A program made the translations under genes and the position numbers. From contig CAKRYE010000030.1 of the NCBI GenBank assembly GCA_934426285.1, positions 1 through 23,174 on the forward strand: DNA of 23,174 nt, read 5' to 3'. The notes below the pieces were generated by a model, which was given only the letters and a program-made list of their open reading frames with translations, ran no database searches and was not told where the DNA came from. Each line of letters starts with the position of its first letter. The first letter of the stretch is position 1. This document shows positions 9,962 through 19,207 of the stretch, one piece after another. The stretch comes from an uncultured Blautia sp. Lineage in GTDB: Bacteria > Bacillota > Clostridia > Lachnospirales > Lachnospiraceae.

Positions 9962-11491
9962 TTATTTTATGACTGACTCCTTATCAAAAACTCTGTAGGA
10001 TAAAGCCTCTCCAATATGATGACTGGCAATTTTTTCTTCGCCCTCCATATCTGCAATGGTCCGGGCAACCTTCAGTATCCTGTGATAGGATCTGGCACTG
10101 AACGCAATCCGTTCAAAAGCTCTTGCCAGCAGTCTGGCTCCGCTGTCTGTCACAGGGCAGAATCTGTCGATCTGGCTGCTGCGAAGCTGACCATTGAATT
10201 TGATATCCATATCTTTATAGCGTTCTCTCTGAAGCTTCTGCACCCTTTCCACCCTGCTTCTGATCACTGCTGAATTTTCTCCTCTTTTTCCCTGATGGAG
10301 CTGCTCAAAAGAAATAGGCGGTACTTCTGTACTGATATCAATTCTGTCAAGAAGGGGGCGGCTTATTTTTCCCAGATAACCGGCTACCGCCCCCGGAGTG
10401 CAGGTACAACGGTTCAGATCCGGATAGTAACCGCAAGGACAGGGATTCATGGCTGCGCACAGCATGAAATCTGCCGGAAACGTGTAGGTTCCGCTAACCC
10501 TGGCAATATGAATCACCTTATCCTCCAACGGCTGCCTCAGAAGTTCCAGACTACTTCTGGAAAACTCAGGCATCTCATCCAGAAACAGCACACCTCTGTG
10601 GGCCAGCGTGATCTCCCCGGGTCTTGGATTACGTCCCCCACCAGCCAGCGCATAGGCAGTGCTTGTGTGATGAGGACTGCGGAAAGGTCTCTGGCTGATC
10701 AGAGGATGGTCTCTGGCCAGAAGTCCGGCAATACTATATATTTTGGTAAGTTCCAGCTTCTCTTCAAAGCTTATTCCCGGCATAATCGTAGGCAGCCTTC
10801 TGGCAAGCATAGTTTTTCCAGTTCCCGGTGGTCCTATAAACAATATATTATGAAATCCACTCACTGCAATTTCTGCAGCCCTCTTTGCACTTTCCTGTCC
10901 TTCAATGTCTGCAAAATCCAGTTGATTCCTTTCCTCTCTGTTTTCCTGTTCCGCCTGTTTTTCTCTTTGTATGTAGGGTTCCGGATCATTTAAGCACTGC
11001 ATCAGTTCCTGTAGATTCTTCACTCCGGCTACCGGAACATCCCGGATTAATCTGCCCTCCTTCAAATTTCCATAAGGCACCACACACAGTCTGCAGCCCA
11101 GGTCTCTGGCACAGAGAACCATAGGCAGAATTCCGGAAACCTCATGGATTTCCCCATTCAGACTGATTTCACCGGACATCATTACCCCCTCCAATACCTG
11201 AGGCTTTATCATCTCAAAAGCAGCCATCACAGCAGCAGCCACCGGCATATCAAATCCGGCACCTTCTTTCTTCATATCTGCAGGAGCCAGATTTACTGTG
11301 ATTTTTTTTGGCGGAAACTGAAAACCATTATTTTTCAGTGCTGTCCGCACTCTGTCCTGTGCCTCCTTCACCTGAGCAGAAGGAAAACCAACCATTGTAA
11401 AGGATGGCAGACCATTACTTACATCTGCCTCCACCTGGACCGGTCGTACCTCTATCCCCAGAATTGCAGCAGATAAAACACTTGCAAACAA
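9962..11491 (-). CDS. comM: YifB/ComM family Mg-chelatase-like AAA+ ATPase
   Basis: A 509-residue protein of the ComM/YifB family. ComM of Vibrio and relatives is a hexameric helicase promoting branch migration during integration of transforming DNA; a similar role is inferred here. I start it at a TTG (11491-11489) because AGGAG lies five bases before it and the protein then begins MFASVLSAAILG, as relatives do; a GTG at 11530 has no good site. Seen: an N-terminal Lon-substrate-like domain (about 1-165), Walker A GPPGTGKT (220-227), Walker B VLFLDE (301-306), the Cys-rich NPCPCGYYPDLNRCTC segment (about 349-364) and a C-terminal Mg-chelatase helical domain. It is the first gene of comM-dprA-topA, 22 bases before dprA. 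Confidence 0.93.
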   Translation of the reverse strand: MFASVLSAAILGIEVRPVQVEADVSNGLPSFTMVGFPSAQVKEAQDRVRTALKNNGFQFPPKKITVNLAPADMKKEGAGFDMPVAAAVMAAFEMIKPQVLEGVMMSGEISLNGEIHEVSGILPMVLCARDLGCRLCVVPYGNLKEGRLIRDVPVAGVKNLQELMQCLNDPEPYIQREKQAEQENREERNQLDFADIEGQESAKRAAEIAVSGFHNILFIGPPGTGKTMLARRLPTIMPGISFEEKLELTKIYSIAGLLARDHPLISQRPFRSPHHTSTAYALAGGGRNPRPGEITLAHRGVLFLDEMPEFSRSSLELLRQPLEDKVIHIARVSGTYTFPADFMLCAAMNPCPCGYYPDLNRCTCTPGAVAGYLGKISRPLLDRIDISTEVPPISFEQLHQGKRGENSAVIRSRVERVQKLQRERYKDMDIKFNGQLRSSQIDRFCPVTDSGARLLARAFERIAFSARSYHRILKVARTIADMEGEEKIASHHIGEALSYRVFDKESVIK

Positions 11492-11626
11492 ATTTACTCC
11501 TTTCTTTGCGCAAAATCCCCGCTGTTTCACACATAAATATATATTTTGGAAATTATGCAGATGAAATCGCAGTCAAACGATAAAACTCTGCTTAGAAAAT
11601 AAGAAATGAGAAAAAGATTATCTTTT

Positions 11627-11655
11627 ATTGTAGCCCATTTTGCTCCAATTTGCAA
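11627..11655 (-). promoter_or_regulatory. Promoter of comM-dprA-topA
   Basis: TTGCAA (11655-11650) and TACAAT (11632-11627) with a 17-base spacer on the minus strand. It gives a leader of about 130 bases before the TTG start. Its -35 is only ten bases from the -35 of the divergent regulator gene, so binding at one would affect the other. Confidence 0.7.
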
Positions 11656-11664
11656 GTGTTCATT

Positions 11665-11695
11665 TTGTTCTGATTTATACTTTTTACATTATAAT
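11665..11695 (+). promoter_or_regulatory. Promoter of the XRE-type regulator
   Basis: A perfect TATAAT (11690-11695) and a weak TTGTTC (11665-11670) with a 19-base spacer. TGTTC also occurs at 11657-11661, giving a direct repeat with a 9-base period over the -35 that could be an operator half-site pair. Confidence 0.55.
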
Positions 11696-11715
11696 AAAAA
11701 AGGAGCGAAATCTAT

Positions 11716-11931
11716 ATGAAATTTCAACGTATTCAGGATTTGCGTACTGATGCTGATATGTCCCAGCGTGAACTCAGTGAAATCCTTCACATCAGTCAGC
11801 GTTCCTACTCTCACTATGAGACCGGTTCCAGAAATATTCCCATTGAAATGCTGATTCGCCTTGCCAACTATTATGAAATCAGCCTGGACTATCTTGTGGG
11901 ACGTACAGATAACAAAAAAATGGCAAAATAA
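11716..11931 (+). CDS. Small XRE/Cro-type helix-turn-helix regulator
   Basis: A 71-residue protein made almost wholly of one HTH_3 domain. The helix-turn-helix is at about 16-36 (SQRELSEILHISQRSYSHYE), followed by PIEMLIRLANYYEISLDYLVGRTD, typical of the fold. No sensor domain is present. AGGAG lies eleven bases before the ATG. It is the only complete plus-strand gene in the window and is divergent from comM; with overlapping control regions it may regulate itself and the comM operon, but this is inferred. It could be a domesticated phage-type or toxin-antitoxin regulator; no partner gene is next to it. Confidence 0.9.
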   Translation: MKFQRIQDLRTDADMSQRELSEILHISQRSYSHYETGSRNIPIEMLIRLANYYEISLDYLVGRTDNKKMAK

Positions 11932-11933
11932 AA

Positions 11934-11986
11934 TATAAATGCAGGAGGAAGGACTGTATTTTCAGTCTATTCCTCCTGCATTTTAA
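11934..11986. terminator. Bidirectional terminator between convergent genes
   Basis: AAATGCAGGAGGAA (from 11937) pairs with TTCCTCCTGCATTT (to 11983), with an inner GACTG/CAGTC stem. T-rich ends on both strands allow it to end the plus-strand regulator and the minus-strand gene that stops at 11983. The stop codon of the latter lies in the hairpin. Confidence 0.88.
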
Positions 11987-12588
11987 TTCCTTACCATAAT
12001 ACCGTCAACTGACGGATGAACTTTTGCGCCCTCTGCCTTTTTTCTGGTTTTTATATACGCATATAGCCTGCCGTTGTCAAAGGTCAGAAAACCCTTTGCC
12101 TTATTTCCCAGAGAATCTTTAAAGGAAAAATTTGCCGCATTTCCTGCCACAGATTTTTTCACATTTGCCTCACACACAGCAGTTCCTTTTTTGTTGGTCT
12201 GTGTATAAGTAAAGGTAATGGTTTTCTCTGTAAGCTCTGTGATCTGTATGGTAACCCTTCCGTTTTCGCTTTTCCAGACACCCATATAATCCTCAGGGTT
12301 AAATGCAGGTGCCCTGGTAATAGCAGGTGTTGGAGTTACTGTAGGAATCGGTGTAGGCGTAGGAGTGGGTGTCGCAGCCGGGGTGGGTGTCACTGTAGGA
12401 ATACTGGCCAGTGCTGCTATAGCCTCATCTTTTTTCTGCTGTTTTTCCATAGCCTGTTTCTGTCTGGCCATAAGGATTCCTGCCAGTCCTACAAGCAGGA
12501 ATATAATAATCAATACAATAAGAAGTCTGGTCAGTATTCTTTTTTTTCGGTCTCTTCTGTTTCTCCTGTTATGTTTCGTTTCCGACAA
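11983..12588 (-). CDS. Membrane-anchored protein with Pro/Thr linker, function unknown
   Basis: A 201-residue protein. A basic N-terminus (RRNRRDRKKR) precedes one transmembrane helix (about 19-40). A short charged stretch and a Pro/Thr-rich spacer (about 64-95, repeats of TPTP) follow, then a 105-residue outside domain beginning DYMGVWKSENG. The latter has alternating polar/hydrophobic strands (VTIQITEL, TITFTYTQT, GFLTFDNGRLYAYI) suggesting a small beta barrel, somewhat lipocalin-like; this is inference. The start is TTG, set by AAGGAG nine bases upstream. It lies 49 bases after fbp with no terminator between, so it is probably the last gene of the operon. I do not recognise a family. Confidence 0.8.
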   Translation of the reverse strand: MSETKHNRRNRRDRKKRILTRLLIVLIIIFLLVGLAGILMARQKQAMEKQQKKDEAIAALASIPTVTPTPAATPTPTPTPIPTVTPTPAITRAPAFNPEDYMGVWKSENGRVTIQITELTEKTITFTYTQTNKKGTAVCEANVKKSVAGNAANFSFKDSLGNKAKGFLTFDNGRLYAYIKTRKKAEGAKVHPSVDGIMVRN

Positions 12589-12637
12589 ATTATCCGTCTC
12601 CTTTTATATAGCGGATATTTTCAAACCGCTTCATCTA

Positions 12638-14596
12638 TTACTTGCTTTTTTCTTTAATGATACCTTTTCTGTAAGCTTCCAGAAGCTGGATCAGTTCCTG
12701 TATTCTTTCCTTCAGGGCATATCCGGTATCTGTATCTCCAACCAGCAGACGTCTCGGTGTATAACGGACTGCAACACGGTTGGAAGCAATATCTGTTTCC
12801 TTTGCAATAGCATCTGCCTTAGACGTAAAGGGCTCATGGGCACAAAGAGTCAGTCCATAGGAATTATAGATCAAAGTATATCCTGCAATTCCCGTAACCT
12901 TCCGGTAAGCCTTGCAAAAGCCGCCGTCAATCACAATTACCTTGCCATTACATTTCACCGGGCTCTCACCTTCACTCTGGTGGACAGGAACATGTCCATT
13001 AATAATATGCCCCTTCTCAGGATCCAGTCCAAACTCCAGAAGCATCCGGTCCACAATCTCCTCTTTCTCCCAGAGTCTGTAGTATGCATTTTTCTTCTCC
13101 TCATGAGTAGCAGGGTCTTCAATATAATACCTTTCAAAAGTACTCATTTTACTTTTTCCAAACAAAGGAGAATTGGGTGCTGCCCAGATATACCACATAA
13201 TATCTCTGCCTTTTTTCTGTTCCTCTTTATCTACCGCATAATATGCTCTGCGCACATAAGCTTCCAGAATATCATAAAGCTCCTTGCCCTTATAGCTTTT
13301 TCCATAAATCTGTACCTCACGGAAGGTTCCGTCCTCATTGAGAGGAATGCTTCCATGAAAAAGCAGGTTCCCGTTATATACCTTATAAAGCCCCCCTTTA
13401 TCAAGAAGAAAAAGGATATGTCTCTGAAGCTTTTCACAATTACGAAAAGCAGAAGAAAGTTTATCCATAACTTCCTTTTCCCCTTCGGTAAGCTCATAAG
13501 GATGATTCCAGTCTACAGTAGGAAAGTTTGTATCCCGCAGTGGATATTCCTTGCCATCCGGCATGACGATCGTTCCCTTATTCGGGTCGATCCTGTGCAG
13601 TAATGCCCTGTCTTCCATCTGGAATTCCCTGTGCTTACGCACAAGCTTTCCTTCTAATTTAAACTGGATCACAGCAATGGCCTTATGCATTTTTTTGCCC
13701 AGTTCTTTCTCCATAATATTATAATCAGAACTTCCTGTTATGGAAAAAATCTCACAGGGATCCTCCCCGTAAACTTCCATGGCAAAGGTAGCCAGAGGCA
13801 GCATATTAATTCCATATCCATCCTCCAGAATATCCAGATTACCATAGCGGATACTGTTTCTTAAAACAGTGGCAATACATGCCTGCTGTCCTGCAGCTGC
13901 GCCCATCCATACCACATCATGGTTTCCCCACTGGATATCCAGAGAATGATATTCCATCAGTCTGTCCATAATAAAATGAGGTGCCGGACCTCTGTCATAA
14001 ATATCACCCAGAATGTGCAGATGATCCACAACCAACCGCTGGATCAATTCTGCCAGGGCAATAATAAAGTTCTCTGCCCTTCCAATCTGAATAATGGTAT
14101 TTACGATCGCGTCATAATAAGCTTCTTTATCCAGTACTTCTGCTTTCTCTGTAATCAGCTCCTCGATCACATATGCATAATCTGCTGGCAGAGCCTTGCG
14201 GACCTTGGATCTGGTATATTTGGAGGCAGTCGTCTTACACACCTCGATCAGACGGTAAAGGGTGATCTTATACCAGTTTTCCATATCCTCTTCTTCATTT
14301 TTAATCACATCTATTTTATCCTTCGGATAATAGATCAGAGTAGCAAGAGCCCGTTTGTCACTGTTGCTGAGAGTATGTCCAAACACATCATCAATCTTTT
14401 TACGCACTGCTCCTGAGCCATTCCTGAGGACATGGGAAAATGCCTCATATTCTCCATGCAGATCTGACAGAAAATGTTCTGTACCCTTGGGCAGGTTCAG
14501 AATAGACTGCAGGTTGATAATTTCCGTAGAAGCCTTTCCTATTGTAGGATAAAGCTCAGCCAGTCTCTGTAAATATCTCAATTCTTCTTTTCGCAT
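12638..14596 (-). CDS. fbp: Fructose-1,6-bisphosphatase, class III
   Basis: A 652-residue class III FBPase, the large Firmicute form. It hydrolyses fructose 1,6-bisphosphate to fructose 6-phosphate in gluconeogenesis. Metallophosphatase motifs are visible: FLSDLHGEYEAF (about 42-53), GDIYDRG (197-203), GNHD (224-227), and the later HGSIPL, GHVPV and DGGFCKAYRK segments. I start at MRKEELRYL, where AAGGAG lies six bases before the ATG; a longer GTG start at 14644 lacks a site, and another ATG at 14602 overlaps the Shine-Dalgarno. It follows polC by 57 bases without a terminator. Confidence 0.95.
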   Translation of the reverse strand: MRKEELRYLQRLAELYPTIGKASTEIINLQSILNLPKGTEHFLSDLHGEYEAFSHVLRNGSGAVRKKIDDVFGHTLSNSDKRALATLIYYPKDKIDVIKNEEEDMENWYKITLYRLIEVCKTTASKYTRSKVRKALPADYAYVIEELITEKAEVLDKEAYYDAIVNTIIQIGRAENFIIALAELIQRLVVDHLHILGDIYDRGPAPHFIMDRLMEYHSLDIQWGNHDVVWMGAAAGQQACIATVLRNSIRYGNLDILEDGYGINMLPLATFAMEVYGEDPCEIFSITGSSDYNIMEKELGKKMHKAIAVIQFKLEGKLVRKHREFQMEDRALLHRIDPNKGTIVMPDGKEYPLRDTNFPTVDWNHPYELTEGEKEVMDKLSSAFRNCEKLQRHILFLLDKGGLYKVYNGNLLFHGSIPLNEDGTFREVQIYGKSYKGKELYDILEAYVRRAYYAVDKEEQKKGRDIMWYIWAAPNSPLFGKSKMSTFERYYIEDPATHEEKKNAYYRLWEKEEIVDRMLLEFGLDPEKGHIINGHVPVHQSEGESPVKCNGKVIVIDGGFCKAYRKVTGIAGYTLIYNSYGLTLCAHEPFTSKADAIAKETDIASNRVAVRYTPRRLLVGDTDTGYALKERIQELIQLLEAYRKGIIKEKSK

Positions 14597-14653
14597 ATCC
14601 ATCTCCTTGTTTTCCTGTCTCTTATAATATGGCCAATCTGACACTTACACAGA

Positions 14654-17600
14654 TCAGCCGGTGAAATCAAACAATGACATCTGATTGGACTGAGGAATAT
14701 CACCGAACAGTTTCAGGTCATCCATCAGATCAATTACCGTTTTGCTGACTTTGGTCCTGTCGCGAAAATCATCCTTTGACAGAAATCTGCCCTGTTTGGC
14801 AGCATCCACCACCGCATCTGCAGCCTTACCACCCAGACCATCAATGGTGGCCAGTGCAGGCATCAGTTTTCCGTCTACAATCTGGAATCGCTGAGCCTTG
14901 GCAGTATAAATATCAATGGGAACAAACTCAATCCCTCTGGCATACATTTCCTGTACAATACGCATATCCTTTAAAGTATCCTGATCTTTCTTGGAAGCAG
15001 CATCTCCTTTTTTGCGTATCTCTGCCATATAATATTCCAGACGTTCTTTTCCCATACACATCAGTTCGTAGGAAAAGGCAGTGGCACGGATACTAAAATA
15101 AGCCGCATAATAGGCCAATGGCTGAAATACCTTATACCAGGCAATACGATATGCCATCATAACGTAGGCTGCTGCATGAGCCTTGGGAAACATATACTTG
15201 ATCAGCTTACAGGACCAGATATACCAGTCTGGCACATCATGTTCCTTCATGGTAGTGATCCACTCCTCACGAAGGCCCTTGCCCTTACGGACACTCTCCA
15301 TAATGGTAAAGGCCAGACCGCTCTCCACTCCCTTACCGATCAGATAGATCATAATATCATCACGTGTACAGATTGCAGTGGAAATCGTTGCTTTTCCTTC
15401 CTGGATCAGCACCTGGGCATTTCCCAGCCATACATCAGTACCATGGGAAAGCCCCGCAATACGAACCAGATCAGAGAAATATTTTGGCTTGGTATCTATA
15501 AGCATCTGCATGGCAAAATCTGTACCAAACTCCGGAATTCCCAGACAGCCAAGCTTACATCCCCCTATATCCTCCGGCTCAATATGAAGAGCCTTTGTGC
15601 TGGCAAACAGCGACATCACATCCTTCTGATCCAGAGGAATGTCCCTAGCACTGATTCCTGTCAGATCTTCCAGCATACGGATCATGGTAGGATCATCATG
15701 CCCAAGTATATCAAGCTTCAGCAGGTTTCCGTCAATAGAATGATAGTCAAAATGTGTTGTGATAATATCACTGTTCACATCATTGGCCGGATGCTGAACC
15801 GGAGTAAACTTCTCAATCTCTTCTCCCATAGGAAGTACGATAATTCCTCCCGGATGCTGTCCGGTAGTCCTTCGTACCCCGGTGCAGCCCTGGACAATAC
15901 GGTTAATCTCACAATAACGCTTATGTACTCCACGTTCCTCATAATAATTTTTCACATAACCAAAGGCTGTTTTCTCGGCAAGTGTACCAATGGTACCCGC
16001 TTTGAAGGTCTGTCCCTTTCCAAAAATAACCTCTGTATATCTATGGGCATTCGCCTGATATTCTCCGGAAAAGTTAAGGTCAATATCCGGTTCCTTATCT
16101 CCTTTGAATCCCAGGAATGTTTCGAAAGGAATATCAAATCCCTCTTTCTTCATTTTGGTTCCACATTTAGGGCAGATCTTATCCGGCATGTCACAACCTG
16201 CCATTCCGGAATACTTTCTGACCTCAGGAGAATCAAAATCACTGTATTTACAATCAGGATTGGGGCACAAATAATGAGGCGGTAAAGGATTAACCTCTGT
16301 AATTCCTGACATAGTTGCTGCCAGAGAGGAACCTACAGAGCCTCGGGAACCCACCAGATATCCATCTTCATTAGACTTCCATACCAGCTTCTGGGCAATA
16401 ATATACATCACCGCATAACCATTGGAAATAATGGAATGCAGTTCTTTATCCAGACGGTCCTCTACGATCTTTGGAAGAGGATCGCCATACATTTCATGAG
16501 CCTTGGTAAAGCAGATATTCTTCAGATCCTGGTCAGAATTTTCAATAACCGGTGGAAATTTGTCCGGGTGGATCGGTGAAATTTTTTCGATCATATCCGC
16601 GATCTTACCAGGATTTGTAATCACCACTTCCTCAGCCTTTTCGCTGCCCAGATAGGAAAACTCCTCCAGCATTTCCTCTGTAGTACGAAGATACAGAGGT
16701 GCCTGCTCATCCGCATCCGAAAATCCATTACCAGCCATAATGATCCGGCGGTAAACCTCATCCTGAGGATCCATAAAATGTACGTCACAGGTAGCTACCA
16801 CCGGCTTTTTAAACTGCTCTCCAAGCTTCACGATCCGGCGGTTGATCTCCCGGAGATCCTCCTCTGAATTTATCATATCATGCTTTTCATCTGCAAGCAT
16901 AAACTTATTGTTTCCAATTGGCTGGATTTCCAGATAGTCATAGAAATTTACCAGTCTGGCGATTTCTGCCTCAGGTGCATTCCGGAGAAGGGCCTGGTAC
17001 AGCTCCCCTGCCTCACAGGCACTTCCTACCAAAAGTCCTTCTCTATATTTTTCCAGCACACTCTTTGGCACCCGTGGTCTTCTGTGATAGTATTTCAGAT
17101 GAGACTGGCTGACAAGCTTGTACAGGTTAATGCGTCCCGGTTCATTACGCATAAAAATAATAGCATGATAAGTAGGAAGTTTTCTGACAGTATCCGTTGA
17201 AACTGCTCCCTGCTTATTTAATTCATCCACATCTACGATATCACGTTCTGCCAGCATCTGCACAAATTTCACAAAGATCTCCGCTGTGCACGCCGCATCA
17301 TCCACTGCCCTGTGATGATTCTCCAGAGAAACGCCTACCGCTTTCGCTACTGTATCCAGTTTAAAACGGTTCAATGCAGGAAGTAAAAATCTGGCCATAC
17401 CTACAGTATCCACATAGGTAAAGTCATGAGAAATCCCCAGTCTGTCACAGTTTTTCATAATAAATCCCATATCAAAGTCTGCATTGTGGGCAACCATCAC
17501 TGCACCCTTGCAGAATTCCAGGAATCTGGGCAGAACCTCCTCGATAGGAGGAGCGTCCATTACCATACTGTCATTAATACTGGTCAGCTGTTCAATCCGG

Positions 17601-19147
17601 AAAGGAATAGGAACCCTGGGATTTACAAAAGTAGAAAAACGATCTGTGATCTGGCCATTCTCTACAAGCACTGCTCCAATTTCAATGATATGACAGGTCA
17701 AAGAGGAAAAACCTGTGGTCTCAATATCAAATACCACAAATTTCCCATCCAGGCGTTGCCCTTTGCCATTTGTAACCATGCCCTTTAAATCATCTACCAG
17801 GTAAGCCTCCATACCATAAAGAACTTTAAAATCCGAATCCTTGGGTACACAGCCGCCCCATGCATCAAAGCAGTGGTTTGCCTCCGGAAAAGCCTGAACT
17901 ACACCATGGTCTGTAATGGCAATTGCCTTGTGCCCCCATTCATAAGCACGCTTTACCAGAGCCTTGGCCTCTGTGACTCCATCCATATCACTCATTTTGG
18001 TATGACAGTGAAGCTCCACCCGCTTTTGAGGGCTGGTATCCACCCTGGCAGTGGTAAAATTGGCAATCTTCTTAATTCCCGCAATGGAGCCGATGGTCAG
18101 TTCACTGTCAAAACGGTCAATTGTAGTAACACCGCGGAACTTTAAAAAAGCTCCTTTCTTTACATGTTCTGTAACCTCAGGCACCTGCTCGTTTCTGAGG
18201 AACATTTTTACTACAATACTGTCTGTAAAGTCTGTAATCGGAAAGATCAGGATTGTTTTCTCATTACGGATCTCCCTTGCTTCCACATCCATAACCTGTC
18301 CGCGTACAATAACTTCACCCATCTCACCGGTAATAGATTCCAAGGTAATAGGCTCTCCTTCGAAATCTCTTCCATAAATAACATCCGGATTGCTGTCCCT
18401 GCGGAAGCCACCGCGGAAATCTCCTTTTTTGTCTTTCCGCTCTCCAAAAGAAGATTTTTTCTCCTGTTTTGCAGGTGTCTTGTCTTCTTTTTTGTCTTTG
18501 TTTTCCGCTTTCGCCGTCTTTGCCTCTTCTGCCGGCTTCTGTCCGTCCTCTTCTTTGCTGCTGTTCAGTTTTGCATGGCGGATGACATTCTCTACCTCCT
18601 GTGCAATCTGGGCAGCTGCATTTTTCCTGTATCTGCTCTCCTGTGTCTCCACAAAATCCAGCTCCACTTTCAGATCCATGCCGCATCTCTCACAAAAAAC
18701 CTTGTGGAGATATTCCACCAGAATTTCACTTTTCTCCCTGGCGATCACGGAATCCGGAAGTATCATACGCAGATCATTCTCTCCCGGAAAAGTAATCTGC
18801 GCCTGTTTGAACATATTGTACTCAAGCATGTTATAGCTGCGTAGTTCCAGTTCCATACTGGAACGATAAGTTTCCAGAAAATTCTCCGGGGTATACTGTC
18901 TGGACAACCGGAATTTTTCAATAACAGTCACTCGCAGTTCAAGTCCTGAGAAAAGCTGCCTTTCAATCTGGTCCTCCAGTTCAAAAATATGTTTCTTGTG
19001 GATCCATCGTTCACTTTTTATATAAACCCAGATATGAGTTTTGGAGGGATTACAGGAAACTCTGGTCACAGTGACCATTTCCAGCAATTCCTCCAATTCT
19101 TTTTTCACTTTTAAGTTGGGAAATACATCAAAAAAGTCTTTTTCCAA
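14654..19147 (-). CDS. polC: DNA polymerase III alpha subunit, PolC type
   Basis: A 1497-residue replicative polymerase with built-in proofreading. In order: an N-terminal domain (about 1-190), a Lys/Glu-rich low-complexity linker (about 195-250), an OB fold (about 265-360), a PHP domain opening ELHCHTKMSDMDG (378-390) and resuming after about 655, an inserted DnaQ-type exonuclease (DIETTG 474-479, HNADFD 554-559, HRAVDD 612-617), and the polymerase core. The core has GSRGSVGSSL (about 934-943), a zinc-binding module (C962, C967, C993, C996) and catalytic PDIDLNF (D1022, D1024). The start is TTG with AAAGGAG eight bases upstream. It lies 60 bases after ispG; ispG-polC adjacency is common in Clostridia. 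Confidence 0.98.
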   Translation of the reverse strand: MEKDFFDVFPNLKVKKELEELLEMVTVTRVSCNPSKTHIWVYIKSERWIHKKHIFELEDQIERQLFSGLELRVTVIEKFRLSRQYTPENFLETYRSSMELELRSYNMLEYNMFKQAQITFPGENDLRMILPDSVIAREKSEILVEYLHKVFCERCGMDLKVELDFVETQESRYRKNAAAQIAQEVENVIRHAKLNSSKEEDGQKPAEEAKTAKAENKDKKEDKTPAKQEKKSSFGERKDKKGDFRGGFRRDSNPDVIYGRDFEGEPITLESITGEMGEVIVRGQVMDVEAREIRNEKTILIFPITDFTDSIVVKMFLRNEQVPEVTEHVKKGAFLKFRGVTTIDRFDSELTIGSIAGIKKIANFTTARVDTSPQKRVELHCHTKMSDMDGVTEAKALVKRAYEWGHKAIAITDHGVVQAFPEANHCFDAWGGCVPKDSDFKVLYGMEAYLVDDLKGMVTNGKGQRLDGKFVVFDIETTGFSSLTCHIIEIGAVLVENGQITDRFSTFVNPRVPIPFRIEQLTSINDSMVMDAPPIEEVLPRFLEFCKGAVMVAHNADFDMGFIMKNCDRLGISHDFTYVDTVGMARFLLPALNRFKLDTVAKAVGVSLENHHRAVDDAACTAEIFVKFVQMLAERDIVDVDELNKQGAVSTDTVRKLPTYHAIIFMRNEPGRINLYKLVSQSHLKYYHRRPRVPKSVLEKYREGLLVGSACEAGELYQALLRNAPEAEIARLVNFYDYLEIQPIGNNKFMLADEKHDMINSEEDLREINRRIVKLGEQFKKPVVATCDVHFMDPQDEVYRRIIMAGNGFSDADEQAPLYLRTTEEMLEEFSYLGSEKAEEVVITNPGKIADMIEKISPIHPDKFPPVIENSDQDLKNICFTKAHEMYGDPLPKIVEDRLDKELHSIISNGYAVMYIIAQKLVWKSNEDGYLVGSRGSVGSSLAATMSGITEVNPLPPHYLCPNPDCKYSDFDSPEVRKYSGMAGCDMPDKICPKCGTKMKKEGFDIPFETFLGFKGDKEPDIDLNFSGEYQANAHRYTEVIFGKGQTFKAGTIGTLAEKTAFGYVKNYYEERGVHKRYCEINRIVQGCTGVRRTTGQHPGGIIVLPMGEEIEKFTPVQHPANDVNSDIITTHFDYHSIDGNLLKLDILGHDDPTMIRMLEDLTGISARDIPLDQKDVMSLFASTKALHIEPEDIGGCKLGCLGIPEFGTDFAMQMLIDTKPKYFSDLVRIAGLSHGTDVWLGNAQVLIQEGKATISTAICTRDDIMIYLIGKGVESGLAFTIMESVRKGKGLREEWITTMKEHDVPDWYIWSCKLIKYMFPKAHAAAYVMMAYRIAWYKVFQPLAYYAAYFSIRATAFSYELMCMGKERLEYYMAEIRKKGDAASKKDQDTLKDMRIVQEMYARGIEFVPIDIYTAKAQRFQIVDGKLMPALATIDGLGGKAADAVVDAAKQGRFLSKDDFRDRTKVSKTVIDLMDDLKLFGDIPQSNQMSLFDFTG

Positions 19148-19207
19148 AATAAAATCTCCTTTTTTCAGCCAGAAAACCCTGTCTGAAAAACCAGTCCTGT
19201 CTTTCCG

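Noticed and set aside
12365..13603. Long plus-strand open frame (412 codons) opposite fbp and the anchored protein
   Set aside because: It crosses two well-supported minus-strand genes and their gap, has no family features, and is Ser/Phe/Cys-rich as antisense frames of this composition are.
15176..16285. Plus-strand open frame of 369 codons opposite polC
   Set aside because: It is fully inside the conserved polymerase core of polC, with no ribosome site or recognisable domain.
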